A stretch of 64,000 nt of DNA from Faucicola osloensis_D (GTDB taxonomy: Bacteria; Pseudomonadota; Gammaproteobacteria; Pseudomonadales; Moraxellaceae): assembly GCA_020041925.1 (NCBI GenBank), contig CP083409.1. One strand, given 5' to 3'. The position numbers were made by a program, and so were the translations under genes. Of the stretch, positions 8,560 to 17,450 are shown one piece after another (within the stretch, counting starts at the first letter, position 1; each line of letters opens with the position of its first letter). The notes beneath the pieces are model-generated. The model saw only the letters and a program-made list of their open reading frames with translations, was not told the origin of the DNA and did no database searches.

Positions 8560-11373
8560 ATGCAATATCAGTATTTTAAAGACCCTGATAGTCAAGAAAC
8601 CCAAGAATGGCTTGACGCCTTTGATTCGGTGATCAAGTCAGTGGGAAAAAAACGTGCCACTTTTTTACTAAAAGCCATCTATGATAAGGCGGTACAAGAA
8701 GGATTACGCGTTAACCGCCTTGATACCGCTTACATCAATACTATTCCTGTAGAAGATCAACCCCCGTATCCCGGTGATTTAACCCTCGAGCGTAAAATTC
8801 GCGCTATCATTCGTTACAATGCGGTGGCGATGGTGATGCGTGCCAACAAAAATGACGACGACTTAGGCGGTCACCTAGCGACGTTTGCCTCAAGCGCGAC
8901 GTTATACGAAACAGGTTTTAACCATTTTTGGCGCGCAGCGAGTGAAAACTTTGGCGGTGATATGATTTATTATCAAGGTCACGGTTCGCCAGGGATGTAT
9001 GCTCGCTCATTTTTAGAAGGTCGATTGACTGAAGAGCAGCTAACAAATTTTCGCCGTGAAGTAGGCGGTAAGGGGCTATCTAGCTACCCACACCCTTATT
9101 TGATGCCTGACTATTGGCAGTTCCCAACCGTATCGATGGGTTTAGGCCCGATCATGTCAATTTATCACGCGCATGTGCACCAATATCTTGAAAATCGCGG
9201 CTTGATTCCAAAAGAAGGTCGCAAAATTTGGGCATTCTTGGGCGATGGTGAAACCGATGAGCCAGAGAGCTTAGGTGCTATCTCACTAGCCGGTCGCGAG
9301 AATCTAGAAAATCTGATTTGGGTGATTAACTGTAACTTACAGCGTCTAGATGGCCCTGTACGTGGTAACGGTAAAATCATCCAAGAGCTTGAATCTGTGT
9401 TTCGGGGTGCAGGTTGGCGGGTGATTAAAGTCATTTGGGGCGGTAAATGGGATACGCTACTAGACAAAGACCATACAGGCGCCCTCAAATACCGTATGCT
9501 TGAGACCCTTGATGGTGAATACCAAGTGTATAAAGCGCGTGATGGTAAATTTGTCCGTGACTATTTCTTTGGTAAATACCCAGAACTTGCCGAAATGGTG
9601 AAAGATTGGACTGACCAAGAAATTCAAAATTTAGACCGTGGTGGTCACGACCCGATGAAGGTATATGCCGCATTTAGCGAAGCCATGAAAGCCAAAGGTC
9701 AGCCGACAGTGATTTTGGTTAAAACTGTCAAAGGTTATGGCTTATCTAACCAAAGCCAAGCGGTCAACAAAACCCACCAAATCAAAAAACTCGAAATTGA
9801 TTCATTAAAATACTTCCGTGATCGTTTTGATTTGCCATTTACCGATACGCAGCTTGAAGAATTGCCGTTTTATCGTCCTGATGAAAATTCTGCTGAAATC
9901 CAGTATCTGAAAGGTCGCCGTCAAGCACTGGGCGGACATTTGCCCAATCGCCGTAGTGGTCATATTCCACTCGATGTACCTGGGTTAGAGATTTTTGATA
10001 AATTACTACAAGGTAGTGCAGGCAAAGAACAATCTACCACCATGGTATTTGTACGCTTGCTAGCGGCACTGCTAAAAAATAAAGCGCTGCAAGAGCGTGT
10101 GGTGCCGATTGTTCCTGATGAAGCCCGTACTTTTGGTCTTGAAGGTATGTTCCGCCAATTGGGTATCTACTCGGCATCGGGTCAAAATTATACCCCTGAA
10201 GACCATGAAGCCTTGATGGGTTATAAAGAAGCCAAAGATGGTCACATGCTGGAAGAAGGCATTAATGAAGCGGGTGCGATGAGTGCTTGGATTGCGTTAG
10301 CGACCAGTTATTCAACCAATGCGTTACCGATGATTCCTTTTTATATCTATTATTCGATGTTTGGTTTCCAACGCGTCGGTGATTTAGTTTGGGCAGCAGG
10401 CGATATGCAAGCGCAAGGGTTCTTGCTTGGCGGTACCGCAGGTCGTACCACACTCAATGGCGAAGGCTTACAGCACCAAGATGGTCATCAGTTAATTTTA
10501 TTTAACACGGTGCCAAACTGTGTCACTTATGACCCATGCTATGGTTATGAGCTAGCGGTGGTCGTACAAGATGGTCTGCGCCGTATGTATGGTGAAGGCG
10601 AACGGGTTTTCTATTATATCACCTTAATGAATGAAAACTACGAGCAACCAGCCATGCCAGCAGGGGTCGAAGAAGGCATCAAAAAAGGCATGTACTTGCT
10701 TAAAGACAATGATTCAAAACAAGTGCAATTGCTAGGTTCGGGCGTGATTTTACGTGAGGTTGAAAAAGCCGCACAAATTCTAGCTGAAGAATTCAACATC
10801 AATGCCAACGTGTGGAGTGTCACAAGCTTTAATGAACTCACTCGTGAAGGCATGGCATGTGACGAGTACAATCGTCTGCACCCACTAGATGAACAGCGTA
10901 CGCCTTGGGTTACTGAACAACTTGCACAGCATGAAGGCATTGTAGTCGCCGCCACCGACTATATGCGCATTTTCTCTGAACAAATCCGTGCCTATTTACC
11001 AGACAGTCGTCCGTATGCCACCTTAGGTACCGATGGTTTCGGTCGTTCGGATAGTCGCCGCCAATTACGCAGTTACTTCAAAGTAGATGCCGCACACATT
11101 GTGGTGGCAACGCTCAAACTATTAGCAGATGAAGGTGAGGTTGATGCGCGTTTGGTCAAAGATGCGATTAGTAGCTTGGGTATTGATGCCGATGCTTCAC
11201 CGGCTTGGCATCCTCAAGTACAAATCGACCACTCCCCAGATGCCCCAGCGATTTTAGGCGCGCATCCAAAACCTGTACCAACCTTGGTTGAAGAGGATGA
11301 TGAATCCATTTCAGCAGACGGCAAAGCAGAAGATAAAGCCGATGCGCCAATGCTTAACGACAAACCTGAATAA
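8560..11373 (+). CDS. aceE: Pyruvate dehydrogenase E1 component (homodimeric type)
   Basis: 937 residues from the ATG at 8560, chosen because AGAAGGA lies just upstream; an in-frame ATG at 8527 would add 11 residues with no ribosome-binding site. The single-chain E1 architecture of E. coli AceE (887 aa) is clear. The ThDP/Mg motif begins GDGETDEPES at residue 228 and ends at the NCNLQRLDGPVRGN segment. It decarboxylates pyruvate and reductively acetylates the lipoyl groups of AceF. The last ~40 residues are an acidic tail (EEDDESISADG) absent from E. coli. It is followed by aceF after 81 bases. The E3 gene lpd is not in the window. Confidence 0.97.
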   Translation: MQYQYFKDPDSQETQEWLDAFDSVIKSVGKKRATFLLKAIYDKAVQEGLRVNRLDTAYINTIPVEDQPPYPGDLTLERKIRAIIRYNAVAMVMRANKNDDDLGGHLATFASSATLYETGFNHFWRAASENFGGDMIYYQGHGSPGMYARSFLEGRLTEEQLTNFRREVGGKGLSSYPHPYLMPDYWQFPTVSMGLGPIMSIYHAHVHQYLENRGLIPKEGRKIWAFLGDGETDEPESLGAISLAGRENLENLIWVINCNLQRLDGPVRGNGKIIQELESVFRGAGWRVIKVIWGGKWDTLLDKDHTGALKYRMLETLDGEYQVYKARDGKFVRDYFFGKYPELAEMVKDWTDQEIQNLDRGGHDPMKVYAAFSEAMKAKGQPTVILVKTVKGYGLSNQSQAVNKTHQIKKLEIDSLKYFRDRFDLPFTDTQLEELPFYRPDENSAEIQYLKGRRQALGGHLPNRRSGHIPLDVPGLEIFDKLLQGSAGKEQSTTMVFVRLLAALLKNKALQERVVPIVPDEARTFGLEGMFRQLGIYSASGQNYTPEDHEALMGYKEAKDGHMLEEGINEAGAMSAWIALATSYSTNALPMIPFYIYYSMFGFQRVGDLVWAAGDMQAQGFLLGGTAGRTTLNGEGLQHQDGHQLILFNTVPNCVTYDPCYGYELAVVVQDGLRRMYGEGERVFYYITLMNENYEQPAMPAGVEEGIKKGMYLLKDNDSKQVQLLGSGVILREVEKAAQILAEEFNINANVWSVTSFNELTREGMACDEYNRLHPLDEQRTPWVTEQLAQHEGIVVAATDYMRIFSEQIRAYLPDSRPYATLGTDGFGRSDSRRQLRSYFKVDAAHIVVATLKLLADEGEVDARLVKDAISSLGIDADASPAWHPQVQIDHSPDAPAILGAHPKPVPTLVEEDDESISADGKAEDKADAPMLNDKPE

Positions 11374-11390
11374 TAGAAATCAATAGTAGG

Positions 11391-11420
11391 TAATCAGCCA
11401 CGTATTAGCGGCTGATTGCC
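11391..11420 (+). promoter_or_regulatory. Intercistronic hairpin between aceE and aceF
   Basis: AATCAGCC and GGCTGATT pair around a 10-base loop. There is no T-run, so read-through or RNA processing is more likely than full termination. Confidence 0.45.
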
Positions 11421-11454
11421 CACTTAGTAAAAATAAAAATTTAAGGATAAACCC

Positions 11455-13551
11455 ATGGAAATCAAAGTTCCCGACTTAGGCGTTGATAGCGCTGAAGTCA
11501 GCGAAATTATGGTCAAAGTCGGCGATGTCATCAATGTGGACGATAACATTGTCTTATTAGAGTCTGACAAAGCCTCAGTAGAAGTGCCTGCAACATCAGC
11601 AGGGACTATCACAGCAATTAGTCTTCAAATCGGCGATAAGGTCAAAGAAGGTGATGTGATTCTCACCATCGACAGTGCAGGCAATAGCCAATCAAACACT
11701 GCACCTGTAGAGCAGCCTACGCAACAGACAGACCAACAAGCAGCCCAATCTAACGAAGCCAAAGAAATTAAAGAAACTAAAGACGCTAACGCGACTTCAT
11801 CGCAAGCGCCGTCTATGGCTGCATCAAACCAATCACAGCCCACATCAGCTGAAGCAACCTATACATTGCCAGATTTGGGGGTAGACAGCGCAGAAATTAG
11901 TGAGTGGTTGGTCAAAGAAGGCGATACTGTCACTGCTGAACAACCGCTAGTATTGGTTGAATCCGATAAAGCATCGGTCGAAGTACCCGCACCTGTCAGC
12001 GGAAAAATTGTCAAATTTTTAGTCAATGCAGGGGATACGGTCACCAATGGTCAGGACTTTATTGTGATGGCTTCCCAATCAGCTACGCAACAGCCATTAG
12101 CTATTGACCCATCAGAACAAGCTGCCAGTCAAGCCAATTCAGCGATAAACCAAAATGAGCCACCCGCTCAAACGGTATCTGCCCCTCAGTCATCTACACC
12201 CGCTGGTAAACAAACCTTTGGTTTGCCTGATCTCGGGGTAGAGTCGGCACAGATTAGTGAATGGATGGTCAAAGTAGGCGATGAGGTCACAGCCGAACAA
12301 CCCTTGTTGTTGGTAGAATCTGATAAAGCCTCGGTGGAAGTCCCCTCGCCAGTCGCCGGTAAAGTGGCTGAATTACTGGTTAACCCTGGCGATACCGTCA
12401 CCAATGGTCAAGATTTTGTTGTGATTGAAGCGGCGGGGTCAGTGCAATCAGCATCAAGTTCAGCTTCACAGCCGCAAGCGACCACCCATACTACTCAGCC
12501 AGAAGTCGCTAAAACGCAAAATACCGCGTCAACTTCAACTAATAGCGCTACCACAACAGCTAGCCAGTCAAGTTCACAGTCAAAACTGTCTGAAGCGCAA
12601 ATTAATGCCAAAAACGCCGCGGTTTATGCAGGTCCTGCGGTGCGCAAACTTACGCGCCAATTGGGTGTTGATATCAGTGAGGTGACTGGCACGGGCGCCA
12701 ATGGGCGTATTGTCAAAGAAGACGTGTTTGCTTATGTCAAAAATACAATAAAAGCGGTTAGCACGCCAGCCGCTGCAAACAAAGCCTCTGCGCCATCAGC
12801 GGCTCGCTCAGGATTACCTAATTTACCCGATATGAGTAAAACGGAAATTTGGGGAGAAATTGAGCGCCAAGATTTGACCCGTCTACAAAAAGTTTCAATT
12901 CCGCAGCTTAATTACAATACCTATTTGCCACAAGTGACCCAGTTTGATTTGGCAGATATTACCGATGTTGAAAAATTGCGTGGCGACCTAAAAGATGAGA
13001 TGAAAAAAGAAGGGGTGAGTCTAACTATTCTGGCTTTCATCATGAAAGTAACTGCTTACGCACTGATGCAACATCCAAAATTTAACAGCCATTTAAGCGA
13101 TGACAATACCCAAATTATCATCCGTAAATCTGTGAATTTAGGCTTTGCCGTCGCAACCGAGGATGGTTTGACAGTCCCTGTCATTCAACGTGTAGAGCAA
13201 AAAGGCATCAAGCAACTAGCGATTGAAATCGGTGAGCTTGCTAAAAAAGCGCGTGATAAAAAACTATCTGCCAAAGAGTTAACCGGCGCGTCGTTTACGA
13301 TTTCAAGTCAAGGCAATCTTGGCGGTACTTACTTTACGCCGCTGGTCAATTGGCCACAAGTTGCGATTTTGGGCGTCAGTGAATCTAGTATTCAGCCGCG
13401 TTGGAATGAGACTAAAGGCGAGTTTGAGCCACGCTTAATGCTACCGTTGTCATTATCGTATGACCACCGTGTGATCAATGGTGCGGACGCTGCGGTATTT
13501 ACCCGCTATATTGCAAAATTACTAGCAGATCCACGCCGCGTGTTGTTATAA
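11455..13551 (+). CDS. aceF: Dihydrolipoyllysine acetyltransferase (PDH E2), three lipoyl domains
   Basis: 698 residues. Three N-terminal lipoyl domains each carry a DKASVEVP motif with predicted lipoylated Lys39, Lys172 and Lys291, joined by Ala/Ser/Gln/Thr-rich flexible linkers. The E1/E3-binding domain (AVRKLTRQLGV...GANGRIVKEDV) follows, then the trimer-forming catalytic domain with His671 in DHRVINGAD. The position usually given as Asp in DHRxxDG is Asn675. From memory the Azotobacter vinelandii E2p also has Asn there, so activity is expected. It transfers acetyl from lipoamide to CoA. A good AAGGAT ribosome-binding site precedes the ATG. Confidence 0.97.
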   Translation: MEIKVPDLGVDSAEVSEIMVKVGDVINVDDNIVLLESDKASVEVPATSAGTITAISLQIGDKVKEGDVILTIDSAGNSQSNTAPVEQPTQQTDQQAAQSNEAKEIKETKDANATSSQAPSMAASNQSQPTSAEATYTLPDLGVDSAEISEWLVKEGDTVTAEQPLVLVESDKASVEVPAPVSGKIVKFLVNAGDTVTNGQDFIVMASQSATQQPLAIDPSEQAASQANSAINQNEPPAQTVSAPQSSTPAGKQTFGLPDLGVESAQISEWMVKVGDEVTAEQPLLLVESDKASVEVPSPVAGKVAELLVNPGDTVTNGQDFVVIEAAGSVQSASSSASQPQATTHTTQPEVAKTQNTASTSTNSATTTASQSSSQSKLSEAQINAKNAAVYAGPAVRKLTRQLGVDISEVTGTGANGRIVKEDVFAYVKNTIKAVSTPAAANKASAPSAARSGLPNLPDMSKTEIWGEIERQDLTRLQKVSIPQLNYNTYLPQVTQFDLADITDVEKLRGDLKDEMKKEGVSLTILAFIMKVTAYALMQHPKFNSHLSDDNTQIIIRKSVNLGFAVATEDGLTVPVIQRVEQKGIKQLAIEIGELAKKARDKKLSAKELTGASFTISSQGNLGGTYFTPLVNWPQVAILGVSESSIQPRWNETKGEFEPRLMLPLSLSYDHRVINGADAAVFTRYIAKLLADPRRVLL

Positions 13552-13567
13552 GTTTTAGCGTCAAAAG

Positions 13568-13600
13568 AACCTAGCGTGTTATATCCATGCTAGGTTTTTT
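13568..13600 (+). terminator. Rho-independent terminator after aceF
   Basis: The stem AACCTAGC/GCTAGGTT is followed by further T residues. It faces the separate ppsA terminator immediately downstream on the other strand. Confidence 0.85.
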
Positions 13601-13606
13601 AACACC

Positions 13607-13640
13607 AAAAAAAAGCCCTCAGTCAAAACCAAGGGCTTTA
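13607..13640 (-). terminator. Rho-independent terminator after ppsA
   Basis: Read on the minus strand, AAAGCCCT and AGGGCTTT form a stem running into eight T residues, 16 bases after the ppsA stop. Confidence 0.85.
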
Positions 13641-13655
13641 TGAATGCCAAACAGA

Positions 13656-16022
13656 TTATTTTTCGGTTTTTGCTAAGAAGAACCAAGTATCTAACACCGA
13701 ATCAGGATTCAGTGAAACAGAAGTAATACCTTGTTCCATTAACCACATGGCTAGGTCTGGATGGTCAGAAGGACCTTGTCCACAGATACCGATATACTTG
13801 CCTTGTGCGTTACAGGCATCGATAGCCATTTTGAGTAGTTTTTTAACCGCTGGGTCACGTTCATCAAATGATTGAGATACGATACCCGAATCACGGTCAA
13901 GACCAAGGGTTAACTGGGTTAAATCGTTTGAGCCGATTGAGAAACCATCGAAGTATTGTAAAAACTCTTCTGCCAACAAGGCATTAGTTGGCAATTCACA
14001 CATCATGATGACGCGTAAACCGTTTTCACCACGTTTAAGACCATTTTTCTCAAGCAGTTCTAGTACTTTACGCGCTTCTTCTGTCGTACGTACGAATGGA
14101 ATCATGATTTCAACGTTGGTTAAGCCCATTTCATCACGAACACGTTTTAATGCACGACATTCTAATTCAAAGCAGTCACGGAAGTTTTCTGATACGTAAC
14201 GGCTGGCACCACGGAAACCGAGCATTGGGTTTTCTTCAGATGGCTCGTATAGTTTACCGCCGATTAAGTTTGCATATTCATTCGATTTAAAGTCAGACAT
14301 ACGTACGATAACTTTCTTATCTTTAAATGCGACGGCTAGGGTTGAAATACCTTCAACTAATTTGTCAACGTAGAAATCAATCGGTGAAGCATAACCTGCC
14401 ATGCGCTCTTGAATCGCTTGTACGATTTCGCGTGGTAGAGTGTTCATGTTAAGCAGGGCCTTTGGATGCACACCAATCATACGGTTTATGATGAATTCTA
14501 AACGCGCCAGACCCACCCCTTCATTAGGGATTTGGGCAAATCCAAATGCGCGGTCAGGGTTACCGACATTCATCATAATTTTAAATGCCAAGTCTGGCAT
14601 TGACTCAATTGAGTTGTTTTGGATTTCAAAGTCCAATTGACCTTCGTAGATATAACCGGTATCACCTTCTGCACAAGATACAGTGACTGCTTGACCATCG
14701 GTCAATAGGTCAGTGGCGTTACCACAACCCACGATGGCAGGGACGCCCAATTCACGCGCGATAATTGCCGCGTGACAGGTACGACCACCACGGTTAGTGA
14801 TGATAGCAGCCGCACGTTTCATGACGGGTTCCCAGTCTGGGTCAGTCATATCAGAAACAAGGACGTCACCTTCTTGTACTTTATCCATTTCATGGATTGA
14901 ATTGACCACGCGTACAGTACCAGCGCCGATACGTTGACCAATTGAACGACCTTCACAGATGACATCGCCTTTTTCTTTAAGGATGTAACGCTCCATGACA
15001 TTTTGGCTTTCACGGCTTTTTACTGTCTCTGGACGCGCTTGCACAATGAATAATTTGTTGCTATCACCATCTTTTGCCCATTCGATATCCATCGCATGAC
15101 CATAATGTTTTTCGATGATTAACGCTTGTTTGGCAAGTTCAACCAATTCTTCATTGCTCAGTGAAAATTGGTTGCGTTCTGCTTTGTCTACTGGGACTAT
15201 TTTGACTGATTTACCGGCTGAGTGCTCGTCTGCATAAACCATTTTTTGTTGTTTGCTGCCGAGGTTGCGACGGATTACGGCGGGTTTGTCGGTATTTAAT
15301 AAGGCTTTTGAAATGTAGAATTCGTCAGGGTTCACCGCACCTTGCACGACCATTTCACCCAAGCCATAGCTTGCGGTAATAAATACCACGTCGTTAAAAC
15401 CACTTTCGGTATCAATGGTGAACATCACACCTGAAGTGCCTGTCTCTGAACGTACCATACGTTGTACGCCAGCTGATAAGGCAACACCTGCGTGCTCAAA
15501 ACCTTTGTGAACGCGGTAAGCGATGGCGCGGTCATTGTATAAAGAAGCAAAGACTTCTTTAATAGCAATCAAGATATTGTCAATACCACGGATATTGAGG
15601 AAAGTTTCTTGTTGACCGGCAAAGGAGGCGTCTGGTAAATCTTCGGCAGTCGCTGATGAACGAACTGCAACAGCGATGTCCTCGCCTTGGCTCATCTCGG
15701 CAAAGGCATCACGGATTTCTTGTTCCAAATCTTTAGGCAACTCTTGCTCAATAATCATGTCACGGATTTTTTTGCCCGTGGCAGTCAATGCCGCAACATC
15801 ATCTACATCCAGACCTTGAAGTGCGTCTTTGATTTTGTCTTGAAGACCTGTACCGATTAAGAATTTGTTAAAAGCTTCAGACGTTGTTGCAAAACCACCT
15901 GGTACGCTTACCCCTAAATCCGTTAGGTGACTAATCATTTCACCTAATGAAGCGTTTTTACCGCCTACTTTGTCAATGTCGTTTTTGCCTAACTTGTCGA
16001 GTGAGATAACTTGTGCGTTCAA
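13656..16022 (-). CDS. ppsA: Phosphoenolpyruvate synthase
   Basis: 788 residues (E. coli 792). It converts pyruvate, ATP and water to PEP, AMP and phosphate, the first step of gluconeogenesis from C3 acids. The N-terminal ATP-grasp domain starts with the family motif KVGGKNASLGEMI. The swivelling phospho-His domain has the catalytic His417 in GGRTCHAAI with the adjacent Thr that PpsR targets. The C-terminal PEP-binding barrel ends in the GICGQGPSDHP segment. The start is a TTG, supported by GGAG 8 bases upstream and by alignment of the first residues with the family. It is divergent from its regulator gene ppsR across 451 bases. Confidence 0.97.
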   Translation of the reverse strand: MNAQVISLDKLGKNDIDKVGGKNASLGEMISHLTDLGVSVPGGFATTSEAFNKFLIGTGLQDKIKDALQGLDVDDVAALTATGKKIRDMIIEQELPKDLEQEIRDAFAEMSQGEDIAVAVRSSATAEDLPDASFAGQQETFLNIRGIDNILIAIKEVFASLYNDRAIAYRVHKGFEHAGVALSAGVQRMVRSETGTSGVMFTIDTESGFNDVVFITASYGLGEMVVQGAVNPDEFYISKALLNTDKPAVIRRNLGSKQQKMVYADEHSAGKSVKIVPVDKAERNQFSLSNEELVELAKQALIIEKHYGHAMDIEWAKDGDSNKLFIVQARPETVKSRESQNVMERYILKEKGDVICEGRSIGQRIGAGTVRVVNSIHEMDKVQEGDVLVSDMTDPDWEPVMKRAAAIITNRGGRTCHAAIIARELGVPAIVGCGNATDLLTDGQAVTVSCAEGDTGYIYEGQLDFEIQNNSIESMPDLAFKIMMNVGNPDRAFGFAQIPNEGVGLARLEFIINRMIGVHPKALLNMNTLPREIVQAIQERMAGYASPIDFYVDKLVEGISTLAVAFKDKKVIVRMSDFKSNEYANLIGGKLYEPSEENPMLGFRGASRYVSENFRDCFELECRALKRVRDEMGLTNVEIMIPFVRTTEEARKVLELLEKNGLKRGENGLRVIMMCELPTNALLAEEFLQYFDGFSIGSNDLTQLTLGLDRDSGIVSQSFDERDPAVKKLLKMAIDACNAQGKYIGICGQGPSDHPDLAMWLMEQGITSVSLNPDSVLDTWFFLAKTEK

Positions 16023-16473
16023 GGTGATAACTCCGTGAAATAAAGATTATTTTGAAAAGATTATAACGGTATTTCGTAGAAAATTCATCTTAAAAAATGA
16101 TTTTCTAGCAAAAAATTTATAATTTTAAAAAAACTGTCAGCGATCATCAATTCAACTAAAATTTTGCTTGGATATCTTTGAGTTTAAGGGGATAAAAAAC
16201 GTAGATAAACCTTCAATGACAATAACTGATGGCTGATTAAGGCAAATTAAGCATCGATTTGTTAGATTAAAGCCTACAAGTCACGTATAATAACAAACTC
16301 TCGACCTGTAAGACAAATGCCTGTGAGACAAAAGATAGTGTCTGCACTGATAACGACATGAATAGATGACATTCACTGCCAAAAAAGCAGTTAATCAGCC
16401 CCAGTGTCAGTTTAAACCAGTGTTAATTTAAATTAGTATGGACGCTTCTTGTCATTTTTTTGGATAATTTTTC
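16023..16473. other. Divergent ppsA/ppsR control region
   Basis: 451 AT-rich bases between two divergent genes with no supported ORF. A TATAAT hexamer at 16286-16291 (plus strand) is the best -10 candidate for ppsR; its -35 is poor. Short half-repeats such as CCTGTAAGACAAATG/CCTGTGAGACAAAAG occur around 16304-16334. Confidence 0.4.
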
Positions 16474-17358
16474 ATGACCATTGAGCAAATCAAAGCCACG
16501 ATTCAAAATAAAGACGCCTTAAATTTTGCAAATTCGCAATCGTTGCGAAGTGTGTTTTTTATCTCCGATGGTACCGCGATTACGTCTGAAACCCTAGGGC
16601 GCTCTATTTTAAGCCAATTTCCCACAGTACCATTTGAGACGCGGGTTATTCCTTATGTTGATACCCTCGATCGGGCCGATGAAGCGGTCAATCAAATCAA
16701 TCTTGCCCACCAACGTGATGGGGTAAAGCCGCTAGTCTTTGATACCATCGTTGACCCTGTGATTCGTGAGAGAATCAATGGTGCAGATGCCTTTAACTTA
16801 GACATTTATGAAGGCTTGATCAGTAAAATTGCCGATGAAATCAAAGTACAACCTGCACCGCATACCGGTCATGCCCATGGGGATGTCGATTCTGAGAACT
16901 ATAAATCACGTATCGATGCGGTGCATTTCGCTTTAGATAATGATGATGGTGCGCGTACCACCCATTATGATGCGGCAGATATTATTTTGATTGGGGTGTC
17001 ACGTTCGGGCAAAACGCCCACCTCTTTATACCTAGCGTTGCAATTCGGTATTCGTGCGGCAAATTATCCATTGACTGAAGATGATTTATATGAAAATTCG
17101 TTGCCCAAAGCGTTAAAGCCCTACCGTGACAAACTGTTTGGTTTGGTGATTGACACCGATCGACTGGTAAAAATTCGTAATGAGCGCCGTGCGGGTAGCC
17201 GCTATGCAAGTTATCAGCAATGTCAGCAGGAATTGCGCGCCATTCAAGGTATTTATATTTCTCAAGGGATTCCAAATATTGATGTATCTACGATGTCGAT
17301 TGAAGAAATCGCGACGCGTATTTTACAAATGACGGGGTTAAAACGCCGAATTGGTTAA
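16474..17358 (+). CDS. ppsR: PEP synthase regulatory protein (ADP-dependent kinase/Pi-dependent pyrophosphorylase)
   Basis: 294 residues (E. coli PpsR 277). The DUF299 family enzyme inactivates PEP synthase by ADP-dependent phosphorylation of a Thr next to the catalytic His and reverses this by phosphorolysis. The N-terminal FFISDGTAITSETLGRS motif and the P-loop G174-VSRSG-K180 are both present, with the conserved IDAVHFALDNDDG segment. The gene is divergent from its target ppsA, which supports the specific PpsR call over the related PDRP1 that acts on PPDK. A His-rich stretch (HTGHAHGD) sits in a surface loop near residue 130. Confidence 0.95.
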   Translation: MTIEQIKATIQNKDALNFANSQSLRSVFFISDGTAITSETLGRSILSQFPTVPFETRVIPYVDTLDRADEAVNQINLAHQRDGVKPLVFDTIVDPVIRERINGADAFNLDIYEGLISKIADEIKVQPAPHTGHAHGDVDSENYKSRIDAVHFALDNDDGARTTHYDAADIILIGVSRSGKTPTSLYLALQFGIRAANYPLTEDDLYENSLPKALKPYRDKLFGLVIDTDRLVKIRNERRAGSRYASYQQCQQELRAIQGIYISQGIPNIDVSTMSIEEIATRILQMTGLKRRIG

Positions 17359-17450
17359 TGTAATCTCTTAAAGTACGGCTAATTTATCTTATTTTATATT
17401 TAATTTAAAATTTTTTATTCATTATCAAGGCTTAAAATATGGGAGCTAAT

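Noticed and set aside
13459..13480. Asn675 in place of Asp in the AceF DHRxxDG motif as a sign of inactivation
   Set aside because: From memory the Azotobacter vinelandii E2p has Asn at this position, and the rest of the domain is intact.
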